From an uncultured Clostridia bacterium (GTDB lineage: Bacteria > Bacillota > Clostridia > TANB77 > CAG-508), in NCBI GenBank assembly GCA_944390405.1, contig CALXPS010000010.1, forward strand, positions 1 to 49,062: DNA of 49,062 nucleotides, read 5' to 3'. Each line of letters starts with the position of its first letter. Position 1 is the stretch's first letter. Below the pieces are notes generated by a model. That model had not been told where the DNA came from. It did not search any database and saw only the letters and a program-made list of their open reading frames with translations. The position numbers and the translations under genes are program-made. Shown piece by piece: positions 1 to 10,574 of this stretch.

Positions 1-223
1 CCAAATTTATTAATATTATATCACAATACCTATAAATTTTGAAAGTGTTTTAATCACATTATTTGCGGAAGAACCCATTTTCACTTGACAAATACATTAT
101 TATCATTACAAGACTTAACAAAATGGTTGTTAGTTTATAAGACATATTTCAAATATATCTATTAATTTACATAATCATATTGAAAATTCAAGTTTATATA
201 TACAATGTAAAGAAATGTATTCA

Positions 224-252
224 TTGACAATTTACATAAAAAATGGTATAAT
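224..252 (+). promoter_or_regulatory. Consensus sigma-A promoter
   Basis: TTGACA (224-229) and TATAAT (247-252) are separated by exactly 17 bases. The promoter faces the small membrane-protein gene at 383, leaving a leader of about 125 bases. The first 220 bases of the window hold no gene that I can support. Confidence 0.85.
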
Positions 253-293
253 TTAGACTGATATAGGCGATGTCCAATATCGTTTTCCTATTT

Positions 294-320
294 TCACTAA
301 TTAGTGAGAGGAATCTCCTC
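294..320 (+). promoter_or_regulatory. Leader with palindrome and short hairpin
   Basis: The transcribed leader holds a perfect 14-base palindrome (TCACTAATTAGTGA, 294-307) followed at once by a GAGGA-ATC-TCCTC hairpin (308-320). The second hairpin's TCCTC could pair with the AGGAGGGGG ribosome binding site near 370-378. A regulatory role is inference; no known riboswitch is recognised. Confidence 0.3.
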
Positions 321-382
321 GAACTTTTTGGTTTTACATATATAATACTATCAACAATAAAAGAATTTAGGAGGGGGACAAT

Positions 383-595
383 ATGTTACAGTTTATAGAC
401 TTTTTATATAATATAGCTTTTGTACTATTTGGTATTTGCATATTACTTTTGATAGTTATACTTATTATATTAATCAAAAATACTGAAAATAAAAAGGAAT
501 TGTTAAAAACAATTATACAAGGAACTATAAATGCAGTTCTAATATTTGGAGTTTTTATAATTGTTTTAATAATACTGATATTTCCCGCACTTTAA
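383..595 (+). CDS. Small two-helix membrane protein
   Basis: This encodes 70 residues preceded by a very strong ribosome binding site (AGGAGGGGG, about 370-378). The product is almost entirely hydrophobic: one helix spans roughly residues 6-31, a short charged loop (KNTENKKE) follows, and a second helix spans roughly residues 43-68. I do not recognise a family. The consensus promoter at 224, the dedicated terminator at 684 and the strong ribosome binding site argue that it is a real, independently expressed gene. Small membrane proteins of this shape may be regulators or toxins, but nothing in the sequence decides between these. No partner gene lies in the same transcript. Confidence 0.6.
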   Translation: MLQFIDFLYNIAFVLFGICILLLIVILIILIKNTENKKELLKTIIQGTINAVLIFGVFIIVLIILIFPAL

Positions 596-683
596 CAGAA
601 AATACCAAGTTATAAACAAAAGTAACTTGGAGTTTATAATCTGACAGTTAAACAAGACAAATGGATTTTGGATTGTTGATATA

Positions 684-725
684 AATTGAGGTAGAAAACA
701 TAAAAATTTCTATCTCAATTTTTTT
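684..725 (+). terminator. Intrinsic terminator
   Basis: A 14-base stem (684-697 with 707-720, one G-T pair) is followed by a T run to 725. It closes the transcript of the small membrane-protein gene. Confidence 0.8.
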
Positions 726-729
726 CTTA

Positions 730-818
730 TTGTATAGGAAAAATCGATGTTTTCATTGATAGCTTGCGGGTTAGCAAGCGTAAGCAATGAAAACAAACCT
801 ATAGAATTTCCTATACAA
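730..818. repeat. Nested long inverted repeat
   Basis: Three stems are nested: outer TTGTATAGGAAA (730-741) with TTTCCTATACAA (807-818), middle GTTTTCATTG (749-758) with CAATGAAAAC (785-794), and inner GCTTGC (762-767) with GCAAGC (774-779). No reading frame is associated. It could be a mobile palindromic unit or a structured RNA; the sequence alone does not decide. Confidence 0.6.
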
Positions 819-840
819 CAAGGTTAAGTTCCCTTGGTCT

Positions 841-890
841 GTGCAATAATTGCGAAGCAATTTTGCACATGTGGCGAAGCCACTTTTCTT
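841..890 (+). terminator. Two GAA-loop hairpins ending in a T run
   Basis: GTGCAA-T-AATTGC pairs with GCAATTTTGCAC (841-868) around a GAA loop, and GTGGC-GAA-GCCAC (871-883) follows, then TTTTCTT. The second hairpin has the form of an intrinsic terminator. The region 600-950 contains no supported gene. Confidence 0.45.
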
Positions 891-983
891 ATTATAAAAT
901 AACTATAATATTAGCATAAAATATTGAAAATAGCATAAAATAATGATAAAATTATGATAATAGATTTTTATGGAGGAAATTAT

Positions 984-1274
984 ATGATTAATATTAGACC
1001 AGTATCAGATTTAAGAAATAAATATCCAGAAATAGAAGAATTAGTTCTTAAAGAAGATGAAGCAGTCTATTTAACCAAAAATGGATATGGTTCAATGGTG
1101 GTAATGAGTTTGGAAAAATATTCAAAATTAATGAGTGATGCAGAATATAATGAATATGTTGAAAATGCACTAGATGAAGCTGATAGAGAAGCAAAAGATC
1201 CAAATACAAAGTATTATACGCATGAAGAAATTTTTGGAAAAATAAGGAGGAAGATTAGTGGGGAAAAAATATAA
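984..1274 (+). CDS. Phd/YefM-type antitoxin
   Basis: A 96-residue protein beginning MINIRPVSDLRNKYPEIEE, the usual opening of Phd/YefM-family antitoxins. In this family the N-terminal part binds the operator and the C-terminal part wraps the toxin. The ATG at 984 is chosen over upstream starts because GGAGG lies at 972-976. The charged C-terminus (residues about 55-96) fits a toxin-binding tail. It overlaps the toxin gene by 17 bases, a normal arrangement for coupled translation. The AT-rich region 905-955 repeats the phrase AGCATAAAAT, a plausible autoregulatory operator, which is inference. Confidence 0.85.
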   Translation: MINIRPVSDLRNKYPEIEELVLKEDEAVYLTKNGYGSMVVMSLEKYSKLMSDAEYNEYVENALDEADREAKDPNTKYYTHEEIFGKIRRKISGEKI

Positions 1275-1569
1275 AGTAAAATATCTTCCTTTATTTTACA
1301 ATGATTTAGACAAAATTACTGATTATATTGTTTATAAATTAAATAATGAAATAGTAGCCAATAATTTTGTTAATGAATTAGAAAATGAAATAAACAAAAG
1401 AGCTTATAATCCAGAAGCTTATGAAAAACATATATCAACTAGAAAAAGACAATATACTTATTACAAAATTTATGTAAAAAATTATACCATCTTTTATACT
1501 GTAAAAGATAATACTATGGAAGTTAGAAGGATTTTGTACTCAAGAAGAAATTTTCATAAATTAATTTAA
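1258..1569 (+). CDS. RelE/ParE-family toxin
   Basis: A 103-residue basic protein starting at GTG 1258, with AAGGAGG at 1244-1250. The opening YKVKYLPLFYNDLDKITDYI and the closing region FYTVKDNTMEVRRILYSRRN match the RelE/ParE fold, in which the C-terminal arginines and tyrosine contact mRNA (RelE) or DNA gyrase (ParE). ParE-like is more likely from the helix-rich N-terminus, but the target cannot be read from sequence. It pairs with the antitoxin gene it overlaps. Its 3' end lies directly against the broken end of an M14 peptidase gene on the other strand. Confidence 0.85.
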   Translation: MGKKYKVKYLPLFYNDLDKITDYIVYKLNNEIVANNFVNELENEINKRAYNPEAYEKHISTRKRQYTYYKIYVKNYTIFYTVKDNTMEVRRILYSRRNFHKLI

Positions 1570-2080
1570 AATAAAAAACGCAAAGTCGTGTAATTAATGG
1601 TTGGTAGTTTTTTAAATCCACACCACTTATATTTGCCTTCCAACCACTAGGAAATTCTATACTAGGATAATTATTAGCGATATTTTGTGCTTGTGCATAT
1701 ATAGAAGAACCTATAGGATAATATCCATTAATCAAATTTACTCCATCAGGATTACACATTGGCACTATATAAATTGAAGATTTTTGAAAAATAGTTCGAG
1801 CATTTACACCATAAATATCAGAATTATTAACATAAGCTACACAAAAATCTTCTATAAATTTCATTAAAATATTACTTGTTATAGATTCATTTGCATGTAT
1901 AGAAGCACTATAAAATACCTGATTAGCTCCTCTACCAATTCGAATATAAGGAATAGGATTACCTAGGACACTAAATCCAATAATTTCAGATTGTAAAAAT
2001 GGATATGTATAAAGTAATGTCCTAATATTGTTATATAAAGAACTAGTGGTATAAAAACTATTAGTTAAAACAATAGACAT
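1523..2080 (-). pseudogene. Truncated M14 zinc peptidase
   Basis: The protein resembles M14 metallopeptidases of the gamma-D-glutamyl-L-diamino acid endopeptidase group, which cut peptidoglycan stem peptides. It keeps the first zinc-binding pair in SIHANES, the substrate-binding stretch VPMCNPDGVNLING, and GWKANISGVDLKN. After that point (near 1610) the family sequence stops and an unrelated tail runs out over the toxin gene. The second zinc histidine and the catalytic glutamate are missing, so it should be inactive. Start ATG 2080 is preferred, with AGGTG seven bases upstream. The toxin-antitoxin pair ends 30-40 bases from the break, which suggests that its arrival removed the 3' half. Confidence 0.75.
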
Positions 2081-2200
2081 AAGAATCACCTATAATAATA
2101 TATGTAAAATCTATGAAATAGGTAACTTTGGCTATTGTAAATTCAGTAAAAATAGTATATAATTATTAAATATAAATAAAAAGAAAGTTAGGAGATATTT

Positions 2201-3262
2201 ATGTTTCAAAAATTAGAAGACGTAGAAAAAAAATATGATGAATTAACAAAAAAAATTAGCGACCCCGAGGTGATAGCAAGAACATCAGAATGGCAAAGAT
2301 ACATGAAAGAACATGCAAGCTTAGAAGATGTTGTTTTAAAATATAGAGAATATAAAAAGGCAAAACAAGATTTTGAAGAAGCAAAGCAAATGGCTAGTGA
2401 TAAGGAATTAAAAGAACTAGCTGAATTGGAAATGGATGAATTAAGAGAAAAAATTCCACAACTAGAGGAAGAATTAAAAATTCTATTAATTCCAAAAGAT
2501 CCAGATGATGATAAGAACATAATATGCGAGATACGAGCAGGAGCAGGAGGAGAAGAAGCTGCTTTGTTTGCAGGAACATTATTTAGAATGTATACAATGT
2601 ATGCAGAAATGAAACACTGGAAAATAGATATATTAAATGAAAACGAAACAGAGATGGGTGGATACAAAGAAGTAACATTTATGGTAACAGGTAAAGGCGT
2701 TTATAGTAGACTAAAATTTGAAAGTGGAGTTCATAGAGTACAAAGGGTTCCAGATACAGAAAGTAGTGGCAGAATTCACACATCAACAGCAACAGTTGCA
2801 GTACTTCCAGTAGTAGAAGATGTAGAAATAGAAATAAATCCAGCTGATGTTAGAATGGAAGTGTTTAGAGCATCAGGAGCAGGGGGACAAAAGGTTAACA
2901 AAACTTCATCAGCAGTAAGATTAATACATGAACCAACAGGAATAGTCGCAGAATGTCAGACAGAGAGATCTCAAACACAAAATAGAGAATATGCAATGAG
3001 GTTATTAAAATCAAGATTATATGAAATAGAAAAACAAAAAAGAGATGAAGAACTTCATAATGAAAGAAAAAGCCAAGTAGGAACAGGAGACAGAAGCGAA
3101 AAAATTAGAACATATAACTATCCTCAAGGAAGAATAACAGACCATAGAATTGGATTTAGCATATTTCAAATGGAAAACTTTTTAAATGGACATATAGATG
3201 AAATGATAGATAATTTAATTGCAGCAGATAGAGCAGAAAAACTAAAAGGTAATGAAGAATAA
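2201..3262 (+). CDS. prfA: Peptide chain release factor 1
   Basis: A 353-residue class I release factor that ends translation at UAA and UAG. The GGQ motif is at [17 protein letters not shown], and the recognition region is the RF1 type ([18 protein letters not shown]) rather than the SPF type of RF2. Length is normal. AGGAGA lies upstream of ATG 2201. The gene stands alone between the M14 remnant and convergent leuS, sharing a bidirectional terminator with the latter. The sense strand contains no in-frame CGG codon. Confidence 0.97.
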   Translation: MFQKLEDVEKKYDELTKKISDPEVIARTSEWQRYMKEHASLEDVVLKYREYKKAKQDFEEAKQMASDKELKELAELEMDELREKIPQLEEELKILLIPKDPDDDKNIICEIRAGAGGEEAALFAGTLFRMYTMYAEMKHWKIDILNENETEMGGYKEVTFMVTGKGVYSRLKFESGVHRVQRVPDTESSGRIHTSTATVAVLPVVEDVEIEINPADVRMEVFRASGAGGQKVNKTSSAVRLIHEPTGIVAECQTERSQTQNREYAMRLLKSRLYEIEKQKRDEELHNERKSQVGTGDRSEKIRTYNYPQGRITDHRIGFSIFQMENFLNGHIDEMIDNLIAADRAEKLKGNEE

Positions 3263-3264
3263 TA

Positions 3265-3306
3265 AAAATGTGAATAGAAATTTTTGATTTCTATTCACAT
3301 TTTTTG
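3265..3306. terminator. Bidirectional terminator between prfA and leuS
   Basis: A 16-base perfect stem (3265-3280 with 3288-3303) is flanked by A runs on one side and T runs on the other, so it can serve both convergent genes. Confidence 0.9.
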
Positions 3307-5703
3307 TTACCTAATAACAATATTATAAATTTTGTTTTTAACGTAAATTTCTTTTATAATATTTTTGCCTTCTAATAAATTAGTTAATTCCTTATGAGCA
3401 GAATCTTTTACAGTTTGTTCATCAGCATCTAATGAAATAACAATAGTTCCTTTTACTTTACCATTGATTTGTATAGGAAGTTCAATTTCTTCATCAATAG
3501 TTTTTGATTCATCGAATGTAGGCCAAGATTCATAAGTTATTGTATCTGTGTGTCCATACATACTCCATAATTCTTCTGTAATATGTGGAGCAATTGGATT
3601 AAATAATTTTATAATTCCTTCTGCATATTCTCTTGGAATATTTTTTTCTTTATATGCTGCATTTACAAAAATCATTATCTGACTAATTGCAGTATTAAAA
3701 TTTAAATTTTCATAATCTGTGGTAACTTTTTTAACAGTTTTATGATATTCTTTTTCCAAATTAAAATTAGGCGTATCAGAAATTTTTGAAATATCACTAA
3801 ATAATCTATAAAATCTATCTAAGAATTTTCTTGCACCCTCAATTCCTGTGTCACTCCAAGGTTTTGAGTCTTCTAATGAACCCATAAACATTTCATAAAC
3901 TCTTAGGCTATCGGCTCCATAATTTTTAACTATATCATCAGGGTTTATAACATTACCACGGCTTTTACTCATTTTTTCACCATTTGAACCAAGAATCATT
4001 CCTTGATGAACTAATTTACTAAATGGTTCTTCAGTAGGAACTAATCCCTTATCAAACAAATAATTATTCCACATTCTTGAATATAATAAATGTCCTGTAG
4101 CGTGTTCAACACCACCTAAGTATAAATCAACAGGCATCCAATGGTCTAATAACTTTTTATCAGCAAATACTTTATCATTATTTGGGTCAATATATCTTAA
4201 GAAATACCAACTAGAACCTGCAGAACCTGGCATTGTTGAAGTTTCTCTTTTAGCTTTTTTACCATTTTTCTCAACATTTACCCAGTTTGTTGCTCTTTCA
4301 AGAGGAGCTTCACCTTTTTTACTTGGACTATAATTATCTAATTCTGGTAAAACTAAAGGTAATTCATTATCTGGTAAACTTTCTATATGATCATCAAAAT
4401 GTAAAACAGGAACCGGCTCACCCCAGTAACGTTGACGAGCAAAAATCCAATCACGGATTCTATAATTAATAGATTTCTTACCAATTCCTTTTTCTTCTAA
4501 AACATTTATCATTTTTTCTATTGCTTCTTTTTTAGTTGTAATACCATTTAAGAAGCCAGAATTAATCATTTTACCATCGCCTGTATAAGCTTCTTTAGAT
4601 ATATCTCCACCGTCTATAACCTGTATAATTGGAATATTAAATTTTTTAGCAAAATCATAATCTCTTTGGTCATGTGCTGGAACAGCCATAATTGCACCAG
4701 TACCGTAGTTCATCATAACATAATCTGCAGCATAAATAGGTAAAGGAGAATTAGTAACAGGGTTAATAATTTCTAGACCTTCAATTCTAACACCTGTTTT
4801 TTCTTTAGCAAGATCAGTTCTTTCAAGTTCACTCTTTAAAGCTGCAGCATCTCTATACTTTCTTACATCCTCTATATTTGTAATTCTATCAGCATATTTT
4901 TCAATTATTGGGTGTTCTGGAGAAAGTACCATAAAAGTTGCTCCAAATAAAGTATCTGGTCTAGTTGTAAAAACAGTAAGCTTATCATCTGTATCAGCAA
5001 TTGAAAAATCTACATTTGCACCAACAGATTTACCAATCCAATTTCTTTGAATTTCTTTTGTAGATTCTGGCCAATCTATTTTATCTAAATTTTCTAATAG
5101 TCTTTCTGCATATTTAGGTATATCAATAACCCATTGTTTCAAATTTTTACGTACAACAGGATATCCACCTCTTTCACTTTTTCCATTTATAATTTCATCA
5201 TTCGAAAGAACTGTACCTAATTCTTCACACCAATTAACAGGCATATCAACATATTTTGCTAAACCATCTTCAAATAATTGTTTAAATATCCATTGTGTCC
5301 ATTTATAATATTTAGGATCAGAAGTTGAAACTTCTTTTGACCAATCATAAGAAAACCCAAGCATGTTAAGTTGTCTTGTAAAAGTTTTAATATTCCTTTC
5401 TGTAAAACCATTTGGATGATTTCCAGTTTTTATAGCATATTGTTCAGCAGGAAGTCCAAAAGCATCCCAACCCATAGGATGAAGAACATTATATCCTTGC
5501 ATTCTCTTCATACGAGCTATAATGTCAGTAGCAGTATAGCCTTCTGGGTGACCAACATGAAGCCCTTGTCCTGAAGGATAAGGGAACATATCTAAAACAT
5601 AATATTTAGGTTTACTAAAATCCCATACGTCTGTTTTAAAAGTTTCATTTTCTTTCCAATATTTTTGCCATTTCTTTTCAATTTCATTATGATTATATTC
5701 CAT
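3307..5703 (-). CDS. leuS: Leucyl-tRNA synthetase
   Basis: A 798-residue class I synthetase that charges tRNA-Leu. The HIGH motif appears as [14 protein letters not shown], the KMSKS motif as [11 protein letters not shown], and the CP1 editing domain carries [10 protein letters not shown]. Length and domain order match bacterial LeuRS. AGAGGTG precedes the ATG at 5703. Three CGG trinucleotides occur in the sense strand, all out of frame. No T-box leader is visible upstream; that region holds a palindromic repeat instead. Confidence 0.97.
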   Translation of the reverse strand: MEYNHNEIEKKWQKYWKENETFKTDVWDFSKPKYYVLDMFPYPSGQGLHVGHPEGYTATDIIARMKRMQGYNVLHPMGWDAFGLPAEQYAIKTGNHPNGFTERNIKTFTRQLNMLGFSYDWSKEVSTSDPKYYKWTQWIFKQLFEDGLAKYVDMPVNWCEELGTVLSNDEIINGKSERGGYPVVRKNLKQWVIDIPKYAERLLENLDKIDWPESTKEIQRNWIGKSVGANVDFSIADTDDKLTVFTTRPDTLFGATFMVLSPEHPIIEKYADRITNIEDVRKYRDAAALKSELERTDLAKEKTGVRIEGLEIINPVTNSPLPIYAADYVMMNYGTGAIMAVPAHDQRDYDFAKKFNIPIIQVIDGGDISKEAYTGDGKMINSGFLNGITTKKEAIEKMINVLEEKGIGKKSINYRIRDWIFARQRYWGEPVPVLHFDDHIESLPDNELPLVLPELDNYSPSKKGEAPLERATNWVNVEKNGKKAKRETSTMPGSAGSSWYFLRYIDPNNDKVFADKKLLDHWMPVDLYLGGVEHATGHLLYSRMWNNYLFDKGLVPTEEPFSKLVHQGMILGSNGEKMSKSRGNVINPDDIVKNYGADSLRVYEMFMGSLEDSKPWSDTGIEGARKFLDRFYRLFSDISKISDTPNFNLEKEYHKTVKKVTTDYENLNFNTAISQIMIFVNAAYKEKNIPREYAEGIIKLFNPIAPHITEELWSMYGHTDTITYESWPTFDESKTIDEEIELPIQINGKVKGTIVISLDADEQTVKDSAHKELTNLLEGKNIIKEIYVKNKIYNIVIR

Positions 5704-5790
5704 AAATTCACCTCTAATACAAATTACATAATATTATATAATAGTTTTGAGAAAAAATAAAGTAAAATGTGGTAAAAAAATGAAAATATC

Positions 5791-5940
5791 GTTACCATTC
5801 AGAATTACAGATATATAATCCGCCAAAAACAGAAATTATATGTTTTTTTTCATGCTGTTTGATTATTTTCTTTCGAAAAGAACATATAATTCCTTCTTTG
5901 GGCTACAAAGTGGTATTAATTTTTTAGAGTGAATGGTAAT
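5791..5940. repeat. Palindromic mobile element, copy A
   Basis: A 150-base element bounded by GTTACCATTCA and TGAATGGTAAT. The inner arms AATTATATGTT and AACATATAATT can pair into a long hairpin, with CTTTCGAAAAG near the centre. Near-identical copies sit at 10338, 14634 and 30561. There is no coding capacity, which fits a MITE-like non-autonomous element. The rest of 5704-6057 holds only AT-rich spacer and the leader of the next gene. Confidence 0.85.
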
Positions 5941-6057
5941 AAAAGTATGTTTAACATTAACAGATTAAACCTTGTAGAATTATTATGAATTAAAAGTAAT
6001 AAACTAAAAAGTACAAGCATAGAATTTAATATATTAAATACAAAGGAGTGGAATTTT

Positions 6058-8704
6058 ATGTGGTGCTCTTTAGGGATACAAGAAGTTAGCAGAAGATTAA
6101 AAACAAATATGAAATTAGGATTGAATGAAGAAGATGTAAGGAGAAGGCAATTACAATATGGTAAAAATAAATTGCAGGAAGGAAAAAAGACGAGCTTTAT
6201 TATAAGATTTATTAAGCAATTTAATGATTTCATGATTATTATTCTAATAATAAGTGCTATTATCTCAGCTGGAATTTCATATTTTCAGCATAGCAATGAT
6301 TATATAGATTCTATTATTATTATAGGCATAGTATTTTTAAATGCTTTAATGGGAGTAATTCAAGAAAGCAAAGCTGAAAAGTCTATAGAGGCACTACAAA
6401 AATTATCTAGTCCGCAAGCAAAGGTAAAACGTGATGGAAAAATAAAAATAGTACCAAGTGAAGACCTTGTACCAGGAGACTTAGTTATTATAGAAACAGG
6501 AAGTTATATACCAGCAGATATAAGGCTTATGAATACATATAATTTTAAAGTAGAAGAGTCTGCTCTTACAGGAGAAACTATTCCTGTAGAAAAAAATGCA
6601 GATAAAATTCTAAAAGAAAACTCAGCACTTGGAGATATGGAAAACTTAGCATTTGCTACAACAATTGCAGTTAGTGGACATGGAGAAGGAATAGTTACCG
6701 AAACAGGAATGAATACAAAAGTTGGAAAAATAGCTCAGATGATAATTACAGATGAATCACCAGAAACTCCATTACAAAAAAGATTACGGAGAAGTAGGAA
6801 AAAGATTAGGAATAACTGCATTAATAATATGTACATTAGTCTTTATAATAGGCTTACTAAGAAAAATACCTGCCATGGAAATATTCATGACATCAGTTGG
6901 ACTAGCGGTTGCAGCAATTCCAGAAGGGTTACCGGCAGTTGTTACAATTATGCTATCTATAGGAATTACAAGAATGGCAAGAAAAAATAGTATTATACGT
7001 AAACTGCCAGCGGTAGAAACTTTAGGAAGTAGTACTGTAATTGCATCAGACAAAACAGGAACTCTTACACAAAATAAAATGAAAGTAGTTGAAATAACTG
7101 GAATATACAATGATAATAGTAAGCAAATTTTACAATTAGGAAGTATGTGTACAGATTGCAATATACATACTGAAAATAATCAGGTATTAGTTGAAGGAGA
7201 AGCAACTGAAAAAGTAATTGTAGAGGCTGCTTTAAAAATTGGTGAGAATAGAGATAATCTATATGAACAAATGGAAAGAATAAATGAGATACCTTTCGAT
7301 TCAGAAAGAAAAATGATGACAACAATTCATAGGATGGGTAATAAGTACAGAATTATAACAAAAGGAGCACCTGATGTTTTAATTAGAAGATGTAATAATT
7401 ATTCAAGTCAAGGCAGACAAATTTCAATTACAAATTCTGAAATATCATATATTGAAAAGCAAAATGAATTAATGGCAAAAAGAGCTCTTAGAGTTATAGC
7501 AGTAGCATATAAAGATGTGGACATTTTACCTAATAGTATAGATACCAATATGGAAAATGATTTGACATTTTGTGGACTAATTGGGATGATTGATCCACCA
7601 AGAGAAGGTGTAAAAGAGGCGATTGCAACATGTAAACGAGCAGGAATAAAAACTGTAATGATTACAGGTGACCATATACTAACAGCAAAAGCAATTGCGA
7701 CAGAACTAGGGATATTAAGAGCCGGAGATAAAGCAATAACGGGGGCAGAATTAGATAAAATACCTGATAAAGAATTAGAAAAGAATATAATGAGTTATTC
7801 AGTATTTGCTAGAGTTTCACCAGAACACAAAGTAAAAATAGTAAAAGCATTTAGAGCTAAAGGAAATGTTGTTGCAATGACTGGAGATGGAGTAAATGAT
7901 GCACCAGCTTTAAAAAATGCAGATATTGGTATAGCAATGGGGCAAACTGGAACAGATGTTGCAAAAAATGCATCAGATATGATTTTAACAGATGATAATT
8001 TTGTAACAATAATTGAAGCTGTAAAAGAGGGCAGACATATATATGAAAATATCAAAAAAACAGTACACTTTTCAATAGCAACAAATGTTGGAGAAATAGT
8101 TACAATGTTTATGGGGTTAATATTAGGTTTTAATGCTCCATTGGTCGCAATACAATTATTATGGATAAATTTAGTTACAGACTCACTTCCAGGAATAGCA
8201 TTAGGCTTAGAGCCAATCGACAAAGATATTATGAACAAAAAGCCTAAGAAAGTAAATGAAAGCATATTTGCAGGAGGACTTTGGGGTAAAATTATAGTAG
8301 AAGGTATTATGATAGGAACTTTAACACTATTTGCATTCAGTTTGGGAAATAAGTTATATGGATTACAAGTAGGAAGAACAATGGCATTCTTTACATTAAG
8401 TGCATCAGAACTGGTACACAGTTTTAATATAAAAAGTGAATATTCAGTATTTAAAGTAGGAATATTTAATAATTTATATCTAATAGGAGCAGTAGTAGTA
8501 GGCTTAGCTTTGCAAAGTGTAGTTATTTTAAATAGTAGTATTGCTACAATATTTGATAGTGTTCCATTAAATAAAACTCAATGGTTGTATGCAATTATAA
8601 TTTCAATTTTACCACTAGTAATTGTAGAAATACAAAAAGCAATAAATGAATTTAGATTTGGAAAGATTGTTTATCCAAAAAAAGAAGCACTACAAAAATT
8701 ATAA
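6058..8704 (+). CDS. P-type Ca2+ ATPase with CGG frameshift
   Basis: A type II (SERCA/PMCA-like) cation-pumping ATPase of the cytoplasmic membrane, probably exporting Ca2+. Visible parts are the actuator loop LTGETIPV, the phosphorylation site DKTGTLT near residue 331, the hinge TGDGVNDAPALKNAD near residue 611, and a hydrophobic C-terminal third. AAGGAG precedes ATG 6058. Read conventionally, the gene splits: the first frame leaves the family at CGG 6787-6789 (codon 244) and stops at 6990, while the rest is in the +1 frame. Skipping the C gives LQKRL-G-EVGKRLG and one 881-residue protein of normal length. No other sense CGG in the gene is in frame. The whole is probably one functional gene, not a pseudogene. 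Confidence 0.85.
6787..6790 (+). other. CGGA +1 frameshift site, Ca2+ ATPase
   Basis: In-frame CGG codon 244 follows TTA. Reading CGGA as one glycine codon, or skipping C, joins the two halves of the ATPase. The preceding tRNA could not re-pair one base downstream (TTA to TAC). Confidence 0.75.
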
Positions 8705-8708
8705 AATA

Positions 8709-8743
8709 TAAAGGAATGAGCACTTTATAGCTTCATTCCTTTA
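8709..8743. terminator. Shared terminator hairpin
   Basis: TAAAGGAATGAG (8709-8720) pairs with CTTCATTCCTTTA (8731-8743) with one bulge. It lies between the convergent ATPase and glycosyltransferase genes and overlaps the latter's stop codon. Confidence 0.6.
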
Positions 8744-10262
8744 CAGTATCTAGGCTAACTTTATATATGTTACAAGCATTCATTCTTTGCAAATATTCAT
8801 AGTTACCAGTATAGGTATTTTTTATATAATCTTCATCTACTCCACCATTGCAAATTAATATAAAAGTTTGCTCACTACTAAATATTTCATCTATTTTCTC
8901 TTGATTATTTGAATCTATTACAATAGATTTATCTACAAGAGTAAATAAGTATAAATCATCTAAAAATCTATTTTGCCCAGGATTGAAAACATAAACAATT
9001 GGTAAATCTTCATTTTCAATTTTTTGAACAATAGAATCATACTGAGAATATGTAAACTCTATTTGTGTATTAAAAATAAGTGGACTATATAAAACTATTA
9101 AAAACATTAATATTAGTAAAAATAATGTTTCTTTATTTTTAATGTGTTCTAAAAAGTATTTTTTTATTAAATAAAATACTAGTATTAATGTAACAGAATA
9201 TATTGGAATAATATATCTTATTTCAGTATATGGGCTATTCTTTATTACCATTATTAAATAAAGGATAATTGGTACTATAAACATATAAATATAAGAGTTT
9301 AATCTGATTTTTGTTTTTCTTTTTTTACAACATAAAATAGCAATTACTATAAAAACTAAAATAAGTATATAGTTAAAAAAGTCTTTATTGATAATTGATA
9401 AATAAGTTTTAGATTTATCAATAAAAGTGGCATCACTACCATTTTGTATTCCTCTATATCCAAAAAATACATGTTCAATTGAATATGGAAATATTAATAA
9501 ATAAATAGCAGCACTTAAAATTATAGCCAAATTATATCTTAGTAAATTTTTATATTTTTTATGTTTAATACATTTGAAAACGTATAAAGCATATAAAGCA
9601 AAAGCATAAATAAAGAAATAATAATGAGTTAATCCACCTAATATAAGAAAAATTCCAACAGGTAATAAACTCTTTAGAGTAAGCTCTTTTGCTCTCCAAA
9701 TCTTCATATAAAAATAGGTAGTACCTAAAATCAACATATTACATAGCTCATACATTCTAATATACATTGAACTATTAATAGAAACAAAAGAAAATCCATT
9801 AATAAAACACATTAGAATAGAATATAAAGGATTTCTAAATATAATTCTGCTTATCTTATAAACAAATACACTAGAAATAGCAAATATAAATATGTTTAAT
9901 ATAATTCCAGTCCATTTTGAAAAATGATTAATAGAAAATGTTGATGCAATTCTTAGTAAAAAATAATACAAAGGAGGGTGGCAATCATTTTTTTGATTTT
10001 CATATACAGGTTTTAAATTCCAAACTTCATAATCATTTACTTCTAGATAATCTAAATAATATTCCTTATCATGCCAATTATTTAAAAAATCTGCATTATC
10101 TGTTATATTTAATTTATCATAGTTCATTAATCCATAAGAATACATTTCATCCATATGGAAATATGATTTACTAGTTCCAACATAGAATCTTAAGGCAATT
10201 TGCAGTACAGTAATAAGTATTACCAATAAAACTACCTTATTTTTGTCAGTTAATTTTTTCAT
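8733..10262 (-). CDS. Membrane glycosyltransferase, GT39/ArnT-like
   Basis: A 509-residue integral membrane protein with about ten or more hydrophobic segments. The opening has one helix followed by an exposed loop with YFHMDEMYSYG; an acidic DE pair after the first helix is typical of GT-C enzymes (GT39, GT83) that move sugars from polyprenyl carriers. A second luminal motif, NDCHPPLYYFLLR, matches the HPPLYY region common in this family. The tail (about residues 420-509) is soluble. The acceptor cannot be deduced, though a cell-wall polymer or protein is likely. AAGGTG precedes ATG 10262. It ends in TGA, showing that TGA is a stop codon here. It stands as a single gene. Confidence 0.8.
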   Translation of the reverse strand: MKKLTDKNKVVLLVILITVLQIALRFYVGTSKSYFHMDEMYSYGLMNYDKLNITDNADFLNNWHDKEYYLDYLEVNDYEVWNLKPVYENQKNDCHPPLYYFLLRIASTFSINHFSKWTGIILNIFIFAISSVFVYKISRIIFRNPLYSILMCFINGFSFVSINSSMYIRMYELCNMLILGTTYFYMKIWRAKELTLKSLLPVGIFLILGGLTHYYFFIYAFALYALYVFKCIKHKKYKNLLRYNLAIILSAAIYLLIFPYSIEHVFFGYRGIQNGSDATFIDKSKTYLSIINKDFFNYILILVFIVIAILCCKKRKTKIRLNSYIYMFIVPIILYLIMVIKNSPYTEIRYIIPIYSVTLILVFYLIKKYFLEHIKNKETLFLLILMFLIVLYSPLIFNTQIEFTYSQYDSIVQKIENEDLPIVYVFNPGQNRFLDDLYLFTLVDKSIVIDSNNQEKIDEIFSSEQTFILICNGGVDEDYIKNTYTGNYEYLQRMNACNIYKVSLDTVKE

Positions 10263-10337
10263 TCAATTCACCTTCAAATATACTAACATAAAAATAGAAA
10301 AAATACAATTGCTAACATATAAATTCTTATAGCTTTG

Positions 10338-10488
10338 GTTACTATTCAGACTTAAAGGCATATAATCCGCTAAAAGCAGGAATTATATGTTTTTCCTCAG
10401 GCTTTTTGATTATTTTCTTTCGAAAAGAACATATAATTCCTGCTTTTAGCTGAAAAGTGCTATCAATTTTTTTAGAGTGAATGGTAAC
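10338..10488. repeat. Palindromic mobile element, copy B
   Basis: A 151-base element from GTTACTATTCA to TGAATGGTAAC, same orientation as copy A. The arms AGCAGGAATTATATG and CATATAATTCCTGCT form a long perfect stem. Confidence 0.85.
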
Positions 10489-10574
10489 TTATATAAGATT
10501 AAAAAAGATAAAAAAAGAGTAATAAAAATTAAAAAATATATGTTATAATAATTAAACAAAGGAGAAGAGAACAA

